Source: Corynebacterium sp. TAE3-ERU16
GTDB taxonomy: Bacteria > Actinomycetota > Actinomycetes > Mycobacteriales > Mycobacteriaceae
DNA length: 64,000 nt
Reading direction: 5' to 3'
Assembly (NCBI RefSeq): GCF_019209935.1
Contig: NZ_JAHUTN010000005.1
Span: forward strand, 1 to 64,000
A program made the position numbers and the translations under genes. The notes beneath the pieces were generated by a model that worked only from the letters and a program-made list of their open reading frames with translations, had not been told where the DNA came from and ran no database searches. The stretch's first letter is position 1; every line of letters begins with the position of its first letter. Positions 9,593 through 19,756 of the stretch are shown here, piece after piece.

Positions 9593-10497
9593 AGATCCCG
9601 GTTCCGGTCGCCGTCGTGGGCCCCACCGCCTCGGGAAAGTCGGCGCTCGGGATAGCTCTCGCGCGCGCGCTCGACGGTGAGGTGGTCAACGTCGATTCGA
9701 TGCAGCTCTACCGGGGCATGGACATCGGTACCGCCAAGCTGTCGGTCCCGGAGCGGGAGGGCGTTCCGCACCACCAGATCGACGTTCTCGACGTCACCGA
9801 GACGGCCAGCGTCGCCCGCTACCAGAGGGAGGCGGTCTCCGACGTCGAGGAGATCCTCGGGCGGGGCAGGACCCCGGTTCTCGTCGGTGGATCGATGCTC
9901 TACGTTCAGGCGCTCGTCGACGACTGGAACTTCCCGCCCACCGACCCGGAGGTCCGCGCGAGGTACGCGACGCGGCTCGACGAGATCGGTGTCACCGCGC
10001 TCCATGCGGAACTCGCGGCGGTGGACCCCGCGGCCGCCGCTGTGATCGAGGCGAATGATCCGCGCCGGACGGTCCGGGCGCTCGAGGTCATTGAACTGAC
10101 GGGTCGACCGTTCGCCGCCTCGCAGCCACCGATCGATGCGCCGCCCCGGTGGGGGACCCGGATCCTGGGCCTGGCGACGGAACCCGACTGGCTGAATCCC
10201 AGGATCGAGCTCAGGACCCGCCGGATGTTCGACGAAGGCCTCGTCGACGAGGTTGAACGACTGCGGGAATCGGGGCTCGTCGCGGAGTCCACGGCCGGGC
10301 GTGCGATCGGATACGCACAGGTGTTCGCCCATCACCGCGGTGAGCTCACGGCCGTGGAGATGGTGGAACGGACGATCACCGGTACCAGGCGGTACGTGCG
10401 GCGGCAGCGGAGCTGGTTCCGGCGTGACCCGAGGACCGTCTGGCTGGACGCGGCGGGTGACACGGTGGCGCAGGCGCTCGAATCGCTAGACTCGTGA
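9589..10497 (+). CDS. miaA: tRNA dimethylallyltransferase MiaA
   Basis: Transfers the dimethylallyl group of DMAPP to N6 of A37 in tRNAs reading UNN codons, giving i6A, the substrate of MiaB. 302 residues. The P-loop [11 protein letters not shown] starts near residue 11; then [18 protein letters not shown] (the VDSMQxY motif), [12 protein letters not shown], the [17 protein letters not shown] segment, [16 protein letters not shown] and the [11 protein letters not shown] helix near the C-terminus. The start is fixed by the ATGA overlap with the upstream gene; the open frame begins five codons earlier. dapF starts 3 nt after its stop. Confidence 0.95.
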   Translation: MKIPVPVAVVGPTASGKSALGIALARALDGEVVNVDSMQLYRGMDIGTAKLSVPEREGVPHHQIDVLDVTETASVARYQREAVSDVEEILGRGRTPVLVGGSMLYVQALVDDWNFPPTDPEVRARYATRLDEIGVTALHAELAAVDPAAAAVIEANDPRRTVRALEVIELTGRPFAASQPPIDAPPRWGTRILGLATEPDWLNPRIELRTRRMFDEGLVDEVERLRESGLVAESTAGRAIGYAQVFAHHRGELTAVEMVERTITGTRRYVRRQRSWFRRDPRTVWLDAAGDTVAQALESLDS

Positions 10498-10500
10498 CCC

Positions 10501-11400
10501 ATGACGAACCAGCGACGACAGCTCTCCTTCGCGAAAGGCCACGGTACGGGCAACGACTTCATCATCCTGCCCGATCCCGAGGCTCGGACAGATCTTTCAC
10601 AGGGGCTCATCCGCGCACTCTGTGACCGGCACCGGGGTATCGGTGCAGACGGTGTCCTGCGGGTCGCACGTGCCGGGGATCTGGTCGACACCGGTGTCCT
10701 CGGCACCCTGCCCGGCGGGGTCGCCACGGGAGACTGGTTCATGGACTACCGCAACGCCGACGGCACGACGGCGGAGATGTGCGGGAACGGCGTGCGGGTG
10801 TTCGCACACTGGCTCCGGTCGAGCGGGACGGTCGACGGGGACACCGTGCGGGTGGGCACCAGAGCCGGACTCCGGCAGGTCCGGATCGGGAAATGCTCCG
10901 GCACCTCAGCGGAGATCACCGTGGAGATGGGCATGCCGGAGGTGACCGGTGTGAGTACCTGCACCGTCTCGGGCCAGCGCTTCGCCGGTATCGGGGTCGA
11001 CATGGGCAACCCGCATCTCGCCTGCGTGCTGCCTGGCCTGGACCCGGTGGAACTGGCGGCACTCCCCGTGGACCGCTCCTTCGAACTCGATCCGGAGTTC
11101 TTCCCGGCCGGGGCCAACGTGGAGATTCTCACCGAGCTCGCCGACGGTCGCGTCCACATGCGGGTCCACGAACGTGGTGCAGGCGAGACGCTCTCCTGCG
11201 GTACCGGTACGGTGGCGGCCGCGGTCGCGGCGCTCGCCGACGCCGGTGAGGTCACCGGGGAGGTGACCGTCGTCGTCCCCGGTGGGGAGATCACGGTCGT
11301 CGTCCGGGAGGACGGATCGACAATCACCGGTCCGTCGGCGATCGTCGCGGAGGGGGTCATCGACCGGGAGGCGCTCGACGTCGCCGAGGAGCGGGGCTAG
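10501..11400 (+). CDS. dapF: Diaminopimelate epimerase DapF
   Basis: Interconverts LL- and meso-diaminopimelate, the last step before DapB-derived meso-DAP is used for lysine and peptidoglycan. 299 residues. Both catalytic cysteines are present: Cys94 in EMCGNGVR and Cys233 in LSCGTGT; GHGTGNDF near the N-terminus and MGNPHLACVLP are substrate-binding segments. ATG 10501 lies 3 nt after miaA; TAGACT at 10487-10492, inside the end of miaA, ends 8 nt before it, so a leaderless internal promoter could serve dapF in addition to read-through. Convergent with the small membrane gene at 11458. Confidence 0.95.
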   Translation: MTNQRRQLSFAKGHGTGNDFIILPDPEARTDLSQGLIRALCDRHRGIGADGVLRVARAGDLVDTGVLGTLPGGVATGDWFMDYRNADGTTAEMCGNGVRVFAHWLRSSGTVDGDTVRVGTRAGLRQVRIGKCSGTSAEITVEMGMPEVTGVSTCTVSGQRFAGIGVDMGNPHLACVLPGLDPVELAALPVDRSFELDPEFFPAGANVEILTELADGRVHMRVHERGAGETLSCGTGTVAAAVAALADAGEVTGEVTVVVPGGEITVVVREDGSTITGPSAIVAEGVIDREALDVAEERG

Positions 11401-11457
11401 GGGCCGGGTTCCCGGACGCGGCCGGAGACGACTCACCGGGTTCCGCATTGTCCGGGG

Positions 11458-11865
11458 TCAGGCCTGCCCCGGTACCGTCACGAACTGCTCGAGACCCGGG
11501 ATCGGGTTACCGCCGCGGATGACGTAGAACTCCAGCCAGACCGTGAAGCACAGCATGAACAGTGAGATGAGCACGGCCGCGATCGACATGGCGAGCCTGC
11601 GGCCGTGCTGACCGCGGGGTAGCCGCAACGCCCGGCGTACCGCGAGAAGTCCCAGCAGGGCAGACAGGCTGAACAGGATCCACTGGAGTAACGGGTGCTC
11701 CTGGTAGAGCGGGAAACCGACACCCAGGAGACCAGCCACGCACAGGGCGAGGATCGCGATGCCGTTGCCGTCGGGAATGTGGGCGAGGGCGTCGGGGGTC
11801 GAACCACGGGCTGGCTCGGTTCCGGGGTCTCCGGTGGTGGGACGTGGATCAACGGGATGCGACAT
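11458..11865 (-). CDS. Small membrane protein of unknown function
   Basis: Not recognised. The 135-residue protein has a hydrophilic N-terminus of about 35 residues rich in Pro/Thr and three hydrophobic segments (AILALCVAGLLGVGFPL, LLQWILFSLSALLGLLAV, LAMSIAAVLISLFMLCFTVWL), separated by a basic RRALRLPRGQHGRR loop. It follows the gene at 11893 by 27 bp on the same strand and probably shares its transcript. An in-frame ATG at 11874 gives three extra residues; ATG 11865 is chosen because AGGAT precedes it at 7 nt. Confidence 0.6.
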   Translation of the reverse strand: MSHPVDPRPTTGDPGTEPARGSTPDALAHIPDGNGIAILALCVAGLLGVGFPLYQEHPLLQWILFSLSALLGLLAVRRALRLPRGQHGRRLAMSIAAVLISLFMLCFTVWLEFYVIRGGNPIPGLEQFVTVPGQA

Positions 11866-11892
11866 GGTGGTCATCCTAGGGGGGTTGCGCGG

Positions 11893-12432
11893 TCATTCGT
11901 AGTCGACGCCGAGTCTGAGGGCGGTACGTCGTGCCTGCGCCCAGGCATCCCTGAGCTCGAGTGCCCTCCGGTCGGTCACCCCCAGCAGTGTCTCCAGCTG
12001 GGGGATGCTCAGGTCACCGGTGAGTCGTTCGTCGAGACGCCCGAGGAATCGGCGGGCCGTCCCGTACTCGAAGTAGAAGGTCTCGATGTCGGGGTGGCTG
12101 CAGTCCGGATCCGCGAGTGCGGGACGTTTCTGCGAGCGGTCGGCCACCGAATCCGCGTCGGTCCCGTCGCGGAACCGCTCGAACTCCTCGAGGACATCAC
12201 TGATGTCCTCGGCGGACAATCGGATGGAGGTGGCCAGGGACTCCGCCTCCGCACCGTCCGGCCGGTGCCGGAGCACGAAGTAGGCCATCGACATGATCAG
12301 TGCCCCGAGGATGATGCCCTCGAGTTTCAGCCACGCCGTGAGGACAACGCAGAGCAGACCGGTGGCCACCAGCGGCCACGCGGAGACGGGACTGCCGCTG
12401 GTGCTCCGTTCCGGGAGTGCGTCATCGTCCAT
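11893..12432 (-). CDS. Two-TM protein of unknown function
   Basis: Not recognised; 179 residues. Two adjacent hydrophobic segments at about residues 17-35 and 38-58 (WPLVATGLLCVVLTAWL, IILGALIMSMAYFVL) are followed by a soluble, probably helical domain of about 115 residues (AEDISDVLEEFERF, RRFLGRLDERLTGDLSIPQLETLLG, ALELRDAWAQARRTALRLG). GAGGAT precedes the ATG by 11 nt. It sits in a minus-strand group of three unknown genes (11458, 11893, 12505) between dapF and hflX, a position also filled by hypothetical genes in other corynebacteria. Confidence 0.6.
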   Translation of the reverse strand: MDDDALPERSTSGSPVSAWPLVATGLLCVVLTAWLKLEGIILGALIMSMAYFVLRHRPDGAEAESLATSIRLSAEDISDVLEEFERFRDGTDADSVADRSQKRPALADPDCSHPDIETFYFEYGTARRFLGRLDERLTGDLSIPQLETLLGVTDRRALELRDAWAQARRTALRLGVDYE

Positions 12433-12504
12433 GGTCGGTCACATCCTCAGTGCTCGGGAGAGTGACGGTCGAATCGTCCGTCCGTGCTCGTCCGGGTGGC
12501 GGGA

Positions 12505-13251
12505 CTATCCGCATCCGCCGGATCCGCAGCCGCAGCCGCCGCCTCCGGATCCGCAACCGGCGGGCATCCTGACCGCGGCGGTGAGCATGACGGTACCTGC
12601 GACGACCGCCCCCTGGGCGGGCAGCTCCGGTGCATCCGGGAGACAGAGATCCATCGGGAACGGTGCCTCGATGTCACAGTGGATGAAGCGCTGGCCGGAA
12701 AGTGCCGTCGTCCGGTATTCGGCGGAACGGATCTCGGCGGTGAGCGTCGCCCCGGCGTCCGGGACACGTGATCCGTCCCCCGAGAGGACCACAGCGGCTC
12801 CGTGGCTAACCAGCATCCCGACCTCGCCCCCCTTCTCCGCCGTGAAGTCCCCGACTGATGGGTACACGGTGGTGTCCACGCCCAGGGCGGTGATCGCGAG
12901 TTGCTGCCACTGCTGGACATTCTCGTCGACGAGCAGGGGCCCCTGCGCGAGGTTCGTGGTGATGGAGGCGATCTGCTCGCCATCCCCGGTCACGACGTCA
13001 CAGAACGCCAGCACGTCGGTGATCATGTTGACGTGTCCGAGAGCTTCCGTGGTGGATTCGAATCCGGCCCAGGTGGCGAACGGCTCCACCGCCAGGATGT
13101 TGATGCAGGCTCCCGAAGGGTCGGCGAACTGTATCAACTGGCCTCCCCGGACCTCTCCCGTCACCGAGAGTTGTCCGGAGGCGATGGCGGCTTCGACGGC
13201 GTCCTGCCATCGGTCGTACCGGAGGCCGATGCTTGCGAGATCTTCACTCAT
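12505..13251 (-). CDS. Unknown protein with Cys-Gly-rich tail
   Basis: Function not recognised; 248 residues, soluble, no signal peptide. The main body (MSEDLASIGLRYDRWQDAVE ... AAVRMPAG) has alternating strands and helices. The last 17 residues hold five cysteines, four in CGSGGGGCGCGSGGCG, resembling metal-binding Gly-Cys tails. The frame is open up to 14010 but only on the antisense of hflX. The start ATG 13251 is well supported: TAGAAT, a near-perfect -10, ends 7 nt upstream with no Shine-Dalgarno, so the message is probably leaderless. It is divergent from hflX with about 145 bp between starts. Confidence 0.7.
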   Translation of the reverse strand: MSEDLASIGLRYDRWQDAVEAAIASGQLSVTGEVRGGQLIQFADPSGACINILAVEPFATWAGFESTTEALGHVNMITDVLAFCDVVTGDGEQIASITTNLAQGPLLVDENVQQWQQLAITALGVDTTVYPSVGDFTAEKGGEVGMLVSHGAAVVLSGDGSRVPDAGATLTAEIRSAEYRTTALSGQRFIHCDIEAPFPMDLCLPDAPELPAQGAVVAGTVMLTAAVRMPAGCGSGGGGCGCGSGGCG

Positions 13252-13395
13252 GACACCGATTCTAGGTGCTGCTGTCCCGATCGGTTGTGTCGGGGACCCA
13301 CACCCCGAGGAGACCGGTTGACGCGATAGCGGGTACGGCGCCGCGGAACGGTCCCGGTCACTGCGCACGGGGCGTTTGTGCCACAATGGACGACA

Positions 13396-14973
<1,578 letters not shown>

Positions 14974-15139
14974 TCCCCGGATCCCGGGGGAGTGGAACCA
15001 CGTAATCCCACGCCGGCCCGCCCGGGCAGGTAGAAACGATGTGGAGATGCCGGGAACGACGGGTCGACATGCGTCGCCACCCGAGAAGGACCTCTTTTCC
15101 GCGGCACAGTCAATCCGTCCAAGAGAAACGAGCCGGATC

Positions 15140-16705
15140 ATGCGCACGATAACCAGAGTCGTCACCTCGATAGTCGCCATCGGCGTCATCGCCGTCGGCG
15201 GCGTCATAACCTACAACAACCTCAGCAGCCGGGACGGGTCTCTCCATCGGCGTGTCGACGGCGACTTCACACTCGATGAAGAGGTGAATACCTACGCCGG
15301 TCAGACGGAGATCGACTACGCGCCCTACGACAGCATCCTCGCGGATCTGAGTCCGGAGCGACGCCACCAGATCTCCGTCGCCTTCGAGGGGCGTGATCTC
15401 GCCGGGCGGGCGCAGGCGCGGCGGGAACTCCGGGTGACGAACACCGAGGCACTGGCCTACTACGTGGCGAACATGCGGGAATCGAACAGTTACTACCGTT
15501 CGGTCCTGCAGCTCGACCCCGACGCGATCGAGGTCGCCGCGGAGTTGGACGCCCGCGGTGCCGGTCCGAGTCAGGACCAGCCTCTCCGCGGCGCCGTCGT
15601 CCTCGTCAAGGGGAACATCGCCGTCGCGGGACTGCCGAACGACGCCGGCTCGAGAGCACTGCACTCCGCGGTGGCCGAGACGGATTCGCCGCTCGTCGCG
15701 CAACTCCGGGAGGCCGGCGCGATCGTCGCGGGTAGAGCGAACCTCAGTGAGCTCGCCAACTTCCTCACGGTTGACAACCCCAACGGGTTCAGTGCGGTCG
15801 GAGGCCAGACCCTCGACGCGCGGGATCCGTTGAACCGGGACCCCAGCGGCAGTTCGACCGGGTCGGCCACCGCGATAGCCCTCGACTACGCTGACCTGAC
15901 CTTCGGCACCGAGACCCAGGGCTCCGTCATCGAGCCGGCGGTGGCCGCCGGGGTCTACGGAGCCAGGGCCGGCTGGGGCGAATGCGACATCAGCGGTATC
16001 GTGCCGATCGACGACCGTGTCGATTCCCCCGGGGTGTTCGGGCGCAGCGTTGCCGACCTCGTCACCGGATTCCGGTCAGCCTGCGGCATCGATCCGGCGA
16101 AGAAATCGGACAGGGAACTCACCGTCATCGGTTTGGGCCTCGATCCGATTCTGGTAGGGGCCCTCGGGCGCTCAGGGATCACCGTGGTCGAGCCGTCGCC
16201 GGAGCTCGAGCAGAGTATCGCGGAGCTGAAGGAGTTGCCGTTCATGGACGCTCTCGTGGCCGGTGTCGGCACCTCCATGGGGACCTATTTCGCCGCGAAC
16301 GCCTCGGGTCGCATCAAGAACCTCGACGATCTCGTCGAGTACTACCGGGAGCATCCGGAGGCCGCGCCCTACGGACTCAGCCTGATCGAGGCGGGACTGA
16401 CACCACCGATGAGTTTCGGGGAGTCGGACGAGATCCTCGAACGCGGGCGTGAGATCGTCGGAAAGATCAGACGGCAGACGGAGGAACAGGGAGCGGTGGC
16501 ACTGGTCGGCAGGTCCGAAGGACTGCCGGAGATCACCGCAGGCGGTTCCTCCCGCGCGACCGTGCCGCTGATTCCGGTGACACAGAACCTCGCGGTCGAT
16601 GTGTTCGGGAAGTACGCCGTCACCATCGACACCGCCGAGAGCGACACGGCTGCACTGCTCGAGATCGCGCGCAGGGTCGAGGCGGCGCGCCCCTTCGACG
16701 GATAG
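15140..16705 (+). CDS. Membrane-anchored amidase-signature hydrolase
   Basis: Amidase-signature-family hydrolase, 521 residues. Residues 1-30 (MRTITRVVTSIVAIGVIAVG) form a signal anchor or uncleaved signal peptide, so the enzyme probably works outside the membrane. The Ser-cisSer-Lys triad region is present: Lys in VVLVKGNIAVAG, the glycine/serine loop DPSGSSTGSATAIA and the nucleophile strand FGTETQGSVIEPA. The usual KDN is KGN here. Substrate unknown; related enzymes cleave peptide amides, fatty amides or linear nylon oligomers. The open frame runs upstream to 14825 but that part overlaps hflX; ATG 15140 begins the hydrophobic anchor. Shine-Dalgarno weak. Confidence 0.8.
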   Translation: MRTITRVVTSIVAIGVIAVGGVITYNNLSSRDGSLHRRVDGDFTLDEEVNTYAGQTEIDYAPYDSILADLSPERRHQISVAFEGRDLAGRAQARRELRVTNTEALAYYVANMRESNSYYRSVLQLDPDAIEVAAELDARGAGPSQDQPLRGAVVLVKGNIAVAGLPNDAGSRALHSAVAETDSPLVAQLREAGAIVAGRANLSELANFLTVDNPNGFSAVGGQTLDARDPLNRDPSGSSTGSATAIALDYADLTFGTETQGSVIEPAVAAGVYGARAGWGECDISGIVPIDDRVDSPGVFGRSVADLVTGFRSACGIDPAKKSDRELTVIGLGLDPILVGALGRSGITVVEPSPELEQSIAELKELPFMDALVAGVGTSMGTYFAANASGRIKNLDDLVEYYREHPEAAPYGLSLIEAGLTPPMSFGESDEILERGREIVGKIRRQTEEQGAVALVGRSEGLPEITAGGSSRATVPLIPVTQNLAVDVFGKYAVTIDTAESDTAALLEIARRVEAARPFDG

Positions 16706-16765
16706 CGGAGGACGAGGCGTGCATCGACCTGAAAGCACGCTTAACGATCCTCGATGCGGGGTGGA

Positions 16766-16803
16766 TTGCCCGCAACGCCCCGAGGGGCGGATAATGGCAC
16801 GCT
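16766..16803 (+). promoter_or_regulatory. Promoter of the uracil permease gene
   Basis: TTGCCC (16766-16771) and GATAAT (16790-16795) are spaced by 18 bp and match sigma-A -35/-10 elements. The -10 ends 8 nt before the GTG at 16804, so transcription would begin at or within a few nt of the start codon. Confidence 0.6.
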
Positions 16804-18081
16804 GTGAGTCAAATATTCGGATGGACCGTCCACGGTGACGGCAAGAAGATCAGTCCCGGTGCGGTCGTCAACCCTGAGGAAAGGCTGAGCTGGCCGCGAA
16901 CCATCGGAATCGGTATGCAACACGTCATAGCGATGTTCGGTGCCACTCTGCTGGTCCCGACGCTCACCGGGTTCCCCGTCAACACGACCCTGCTGTTCTC
17001 GGGCCTCGGAACGATGCTGTTCCTCGTGATCACGAGGAACAGGCTCCCCAGCTACCTCGGCAGTTCCTTCGCGTTCATCGCGCCCCTCATCGCGACCCAG
17101 GGGGAGGGGCTGGCTGTGCAGCTCGGTGGAGTGGTCGCCGCGGGTCTGGTTCTGGTGGGCGTCGGCGTGCTGGTCAAACTCGCGGGCAAGCGGGTCCTCG
17201 ACGCCGTGATGCCGCCGGCCGTGACCGGCGCCATCGTGGCACTCATCGGACTGAACCTCGCTCCCGTGGCCGCATCGGATTTCGCCGCGCAACCCGGTGT
17301 CGCCGCCGTGACGCTCGCGGTGATCCTGCTGTGTTCGGTGGCCGGTCGGGGGATGGTCGCCAGGCTCGGAATTCTCATCGGGGTCATCGTCGGCTGGGTG
17401 TTCGCCGCGGTCAGCGGGCAGCTCCGCGAGGGCGCCACTGAAGCTGTCGCCGCCGCCGACTGGATCGGTCTGCCCACGTTTCACGCACCGTCGTTCCAGG
17501 TGTCCGCGGTGCTCGTGACCCTTCCTGTTGTCATCGTGCTCATCGCGGAGAACGTCGGTCACGTCAAGGCGGTGTCCGCCATGACCGGTAGAGACCTCGA
17601 TGATGTCGCCGGTGACGCACTCATCGCGGACGGCCTGGCTACGACCCTCGCCGGCGGGTTCGGCGGTTCCGGGACGACGACTTACGCCGAGAACATCGGC
17701 GTCATGGCGGCGACCCGGGTCTACTCCACCGCAGCCTACTGGGTGGCCGCATCGACCGCGGTGGCACTGGCTTTCGTGCCGAAGTTCGGGGCGCTCATCA
17801 ACACCGTTCCCGGGGGTGTCATGGGTGGTGCGACCATCGTGCTCTACGGTCTCATCGGGATGTTGGGCGTGCGTATCTGGCAGGACAACCGGGTCGACTT
17901 CAACAACCCGGTCAATCTGATGGCGGCGGCGGTTGCGATGATCGCGGGGATCGGGAACCTGACACTGACCGTGTTCGGCCTGGAACTCCAGGGGATCGCC
18001 TGGGGCTCCGCGGGCATCATCATCGTGTATCCGATCCTTAATCGGCTCTACCGGCACATCGGCGAAGGACAGTTTCTCTGA
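16804..18081 (+). CDS. Uracil/xanthine permease, NCS2 family
   Basis: Nucleobase:cation symporter in the cytoplasmic membrane, 425 residues with about 12-14 hydrophobic segments. UraA-like features are GMQHVIAMFGATLLVP near the N-terminus (the QH motif), LPSYLGSSFAFIAPL, and the substrate-site segment VLIAENVGHVKAVSAMTGRDLDD with Glu in AENVGH, as in uracil-specific members. DALIADGLATTLAGGFGGSGTTTYAENIGV is the second conserved motif. A uracil preference is thus likely but not proved. GTG start with a promoter placing the transcript start next to it. A 40-bp palindrome downstream separates it from the convergent ptsH. Confidence 0.88.
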   Translation: MSQIFGWTVHGDGKKISPGAVVNPEERLSWPRTIGIGMQHVIAMFGATLLVPTLTGFPVNTTLLFSGLGTMLFLVITRNRLPSYLGSSFAFIAPLIATQGEGLAVQLGGVVAAGLVLVGVGVLVKLAGKRVLDAVMPPAVTGAIVALIGLNLAPVAASDFAAQPGVAAVTLAVILLCSVAGRGMVARLGILIGVIVGWVFAAVSGQLREGATEAVAAADWIGLPTFHAPSFQVSAVLVTLPVVIVLIAENVGHVKAVSAMTGRDLDDVAGDALIADGLATTLAGGFGGSGTTTYAENIGVMAATRVYSTAAYWVAASTAVALAFVPKFGALINTVPGGVMGGATIVLYGLIGMLGVRIWQDNRVDFNNPVNLMAAAVAMIAGIGNLTLTVFGLELQGIAWGSAGIIIVYPILNRLYRHIGEGQFL

Positions 18082-18120
18082 GCTGCCCCGGAGCTCGGTT
18101 CGTTCCGGTGGCGACGAATG

Positions 18121-18160
18121 AGGGAGCCCCGGAACCGCGATCGCGGTTCCGGGGCTCCCT
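18121..18160. terminator. Bidirectional terminator, perfect 40-bp palindrome
   Basis: Two exactly complementary 20-base arms with no spacer (left arm AGGGAGCCCCGGAACCGCGA) lie between the convergent uracil permease gene and ptsH. The central bases would form the loop in RNA. It can serve both strands; no clear U-run is present. Confidence 0.75.
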
Positions 18161-18203
18161 GCCGTCCGGTGCGCCGGCTACAGTGCCGGGCGGTACGGGA
18201 GGA

Positions 18204-18473
18204 TCAGGCGTCGAGGTCCTTCTCGATAAGTGCGGCGATCTTCTCGACGGCCTCCGCGTTCTCCGAGGTGACGGTGACCCGGTCGCCGGAGTTCGCCCCC
18301 ATCGCCATGATCATCATGGACGATGCGGCCTCTGTGGGGTCGTCGTCCGCGTCCTCGCCCTCGAGGGAGAGGAAGATGTCCTCGTCGTACTCGGCGGCTG
18401 CTTCAGCGACGATGGTTGCGGGGCGGGCGTGGAGGCCGACGGAGGAGCCGACGGTAACGGTCTTGGAAGCCAT
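18204..18473 (-). CDS. ptsH: Phosphocarrier protein HPr
   Basis: General PTS protein that accepts phosphate from enzyme I on a histidine and passes it to sugar-specific EIIA domains. 89 residues. His15 lies in GLHARPA; the AASSMMIMAMG segment corresponds to the Ser46 region, displaced by an acidic insert (EGEDADDDPTE) shared with corynebacterial HPr. The C-terminal helix is AEAVEKIAALIEKDLDA. AAAGGA precedes the ATG. In C. glutamicum ptsF lies between fruK and ptsH; here only a 311-bp non-coding gap does. Confidence 0.95.
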   Translation of the reverse strand: MASKTVTVGSSVGLHARPATIVAEAAAEYDEDIFLSLEGEDADDDPTEAASSMMIMAMGANSGDRVTVTSENAEAVEKIAALIEKDLDA

Positions 18474-18784
18474 GTGGCAGTCCTTTCTTTCCTCGTGCTG
18501 GGCACGGGCGAAGTGGTTCCTTTTAGCTGTCTACGAACCTCTGCCGCCCACTGGGACACCGGGATCAGTCCGGTCCGTCAGACGGTGAGGTACCGCCTCC
18601 AACTCTACGCACTAACCAGCGACAGTCGCCACACCGGGGACCCGGGAGTTGTCCGGGACACAGGCTCCTTCCCGTGGAACACCCGCTTCAGCGTCAGTTT
18701 CACGGTTCCGGAGATCGGCGGAGTCCGCCGATCACGCGGTCCTGCTGCACCGACGGTCCCGGACTTGGTGGTTCCTCCGGAGAA
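18474..18784. other. Non-coding gap between fruK and ptsH
   Basis: 311 bp with no supported gene on either strand. It holds the ptsH promoter region at its left end and a hairpin at its right end (18713-18733). No recognisable ptsF fragment is seen in the reading frames. Confidence 0.6.
18713..18733 (-). terminator. Hairpin downstream of fruK
   Basis: GATCGGCGGA and TCCGCCGATC flank a single G, giving a 10-bp inverted repeat about 50 bp after the fruK stop. It could end the fruK transcript; there is no U-run. Confidence 0.5.
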
Positions 18785-19756
18785 TCAGTGGTGTTTCCGG
18801 ACGAGAGCCGAATCGGGGACGACCATCCCCGGACGGGGTATCGATGTTCCGGGCAGGCTCGCCGCCGCCGCGCCCAGAGCGACCGCCTCAGCCAGCGCCA
18901 CCGCGGGGACCGCCCCGCGGGAGTCCGCCATGAGATAACCGGCGAGGGTGCAGTCTCCCGCGCCGACCGTGGAGATCGGGCGGATCGGATGCGCCGGTGT
19001 CGTCCAGGCACCTTCATCAGTGACGAGGGCGGCCCCGGCGGCACCCAGGGTAACGAGCACCCTCTGCACCCCGTACCGGAGAATCTGGCGGGCGGCGTCC
19101 ACGGCCGGGGAGAAGTCACCGTCAAGCGCGGCACGTTCCAGCGACGAGCCATCGATCCCGGTGATCTGCCCGAGCTCGAGACCGTTGGGTTTGATGAGCG
19201 TGGGGGCGGGGGCGCCTTCACGGATCCGGTCCACCAGCTCCAGGAGGGGGCCGTCCGACGTGTCCACCGCCACCGGGACATCGGGGAAGGTGTCGTGGAC
19301 GAGTCCGAGCAGGTTCTGGTACCAGCCGTGCGGGGCTCCGGGGGGCAGGGAACCACTCATCACGACCCACTCCGCCGCGCCCGCGGCGATGATGAGCGCC
19401 TCCTCGACCGCTGTCACCGCGCTGGGGGACAGCGGGTTACCGGGACCGTTGAGCTTCGTCGTCGTCCCGTCCGGTTCGGTCACCGTCGTGTTGGTCCGAA
19501 CCGAGACCCCTCCCGGGATGATCCGGTACGGGACCCCCGTTTCCGCCATCAGCCTGACGAAGGTCCCGTGGCTCGGTGCCGGAAACAACGCCAGGGTGTC
19601 GACCCCGGCGGAATGACAGGCGTGAGCGACGTTGATTCCTTTTCCGCCCGGAGACTGGGTGACCGAGGTCAGGCGTTGCACACCGCCCGGCCGGAGGGGG
19701 ACCGGGAGGCTCAGGCTCAGATCAATGCTCGGGTTCGGGGTCAGCGTGAGAATCAA
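18785..19756 (-). CDS. fruK: 1-phosphofructokinase FruK (PfkB family)
   Basis: PfkB-family kinase, 323 residues, predicted to phosphorylate fructose 1-phosphate to fructose 1,6-bisphosphate. It begins ILTLTPNPSIDLSL as typical FruK does. The substrate motif SPGGKGINVAHA, VVMSGSLPPGAP and the catalytic anion-hole motif TVGAGDCTLAGYL are all intact. TTG 19756 is taken as start because GAGG lies eight nt upstream and homology begins there, although the frame is open to 19936. In C. glutamicum the paralogue at this place (fruK2) is in a fruR-fruK-ptsF operon; here fruR and ptsF are missing, so its fructose 1-phosphate source is unclear. Confidence 0.87.
   Translation of the reverse strand: MILTLTPNPSIDLSLSLPVPLRPGGVQRLTSVTQSPGGKGINVAHACHSAGVDTLALFPAPSHGTFVRLMAETGVPYRIIPGGVSVRTNTTVTEPDGTTTKLNGPGNPLSPSAVTAVEEALIIAAGAAEWVVMSGSLPPGAPHGWYQNLLGLVHDTFPDVPVAVDTSDGPLLELVDRIREGAPAPTLIKPNGLELGQITGIDGSSLERAALDGDFSPAVDAARQILRYGVQRVLVTLGAAGAALVTDEGAWTTPAHPIRPISTVGAGDCTLAGYLMADSRGAVPAVALAEAVALGAAAASLPGTSIPRPGMVVPDSALVRKHH

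Noticed and set aside
16741-18057. Minus-strand ORF of 438 aa opposite the uracil permease
   Set aside because: His/Asp/Arg-rich composition typical of antisense in G+C-rich DNA; the plus strand encodes a clear NCS2 permease.
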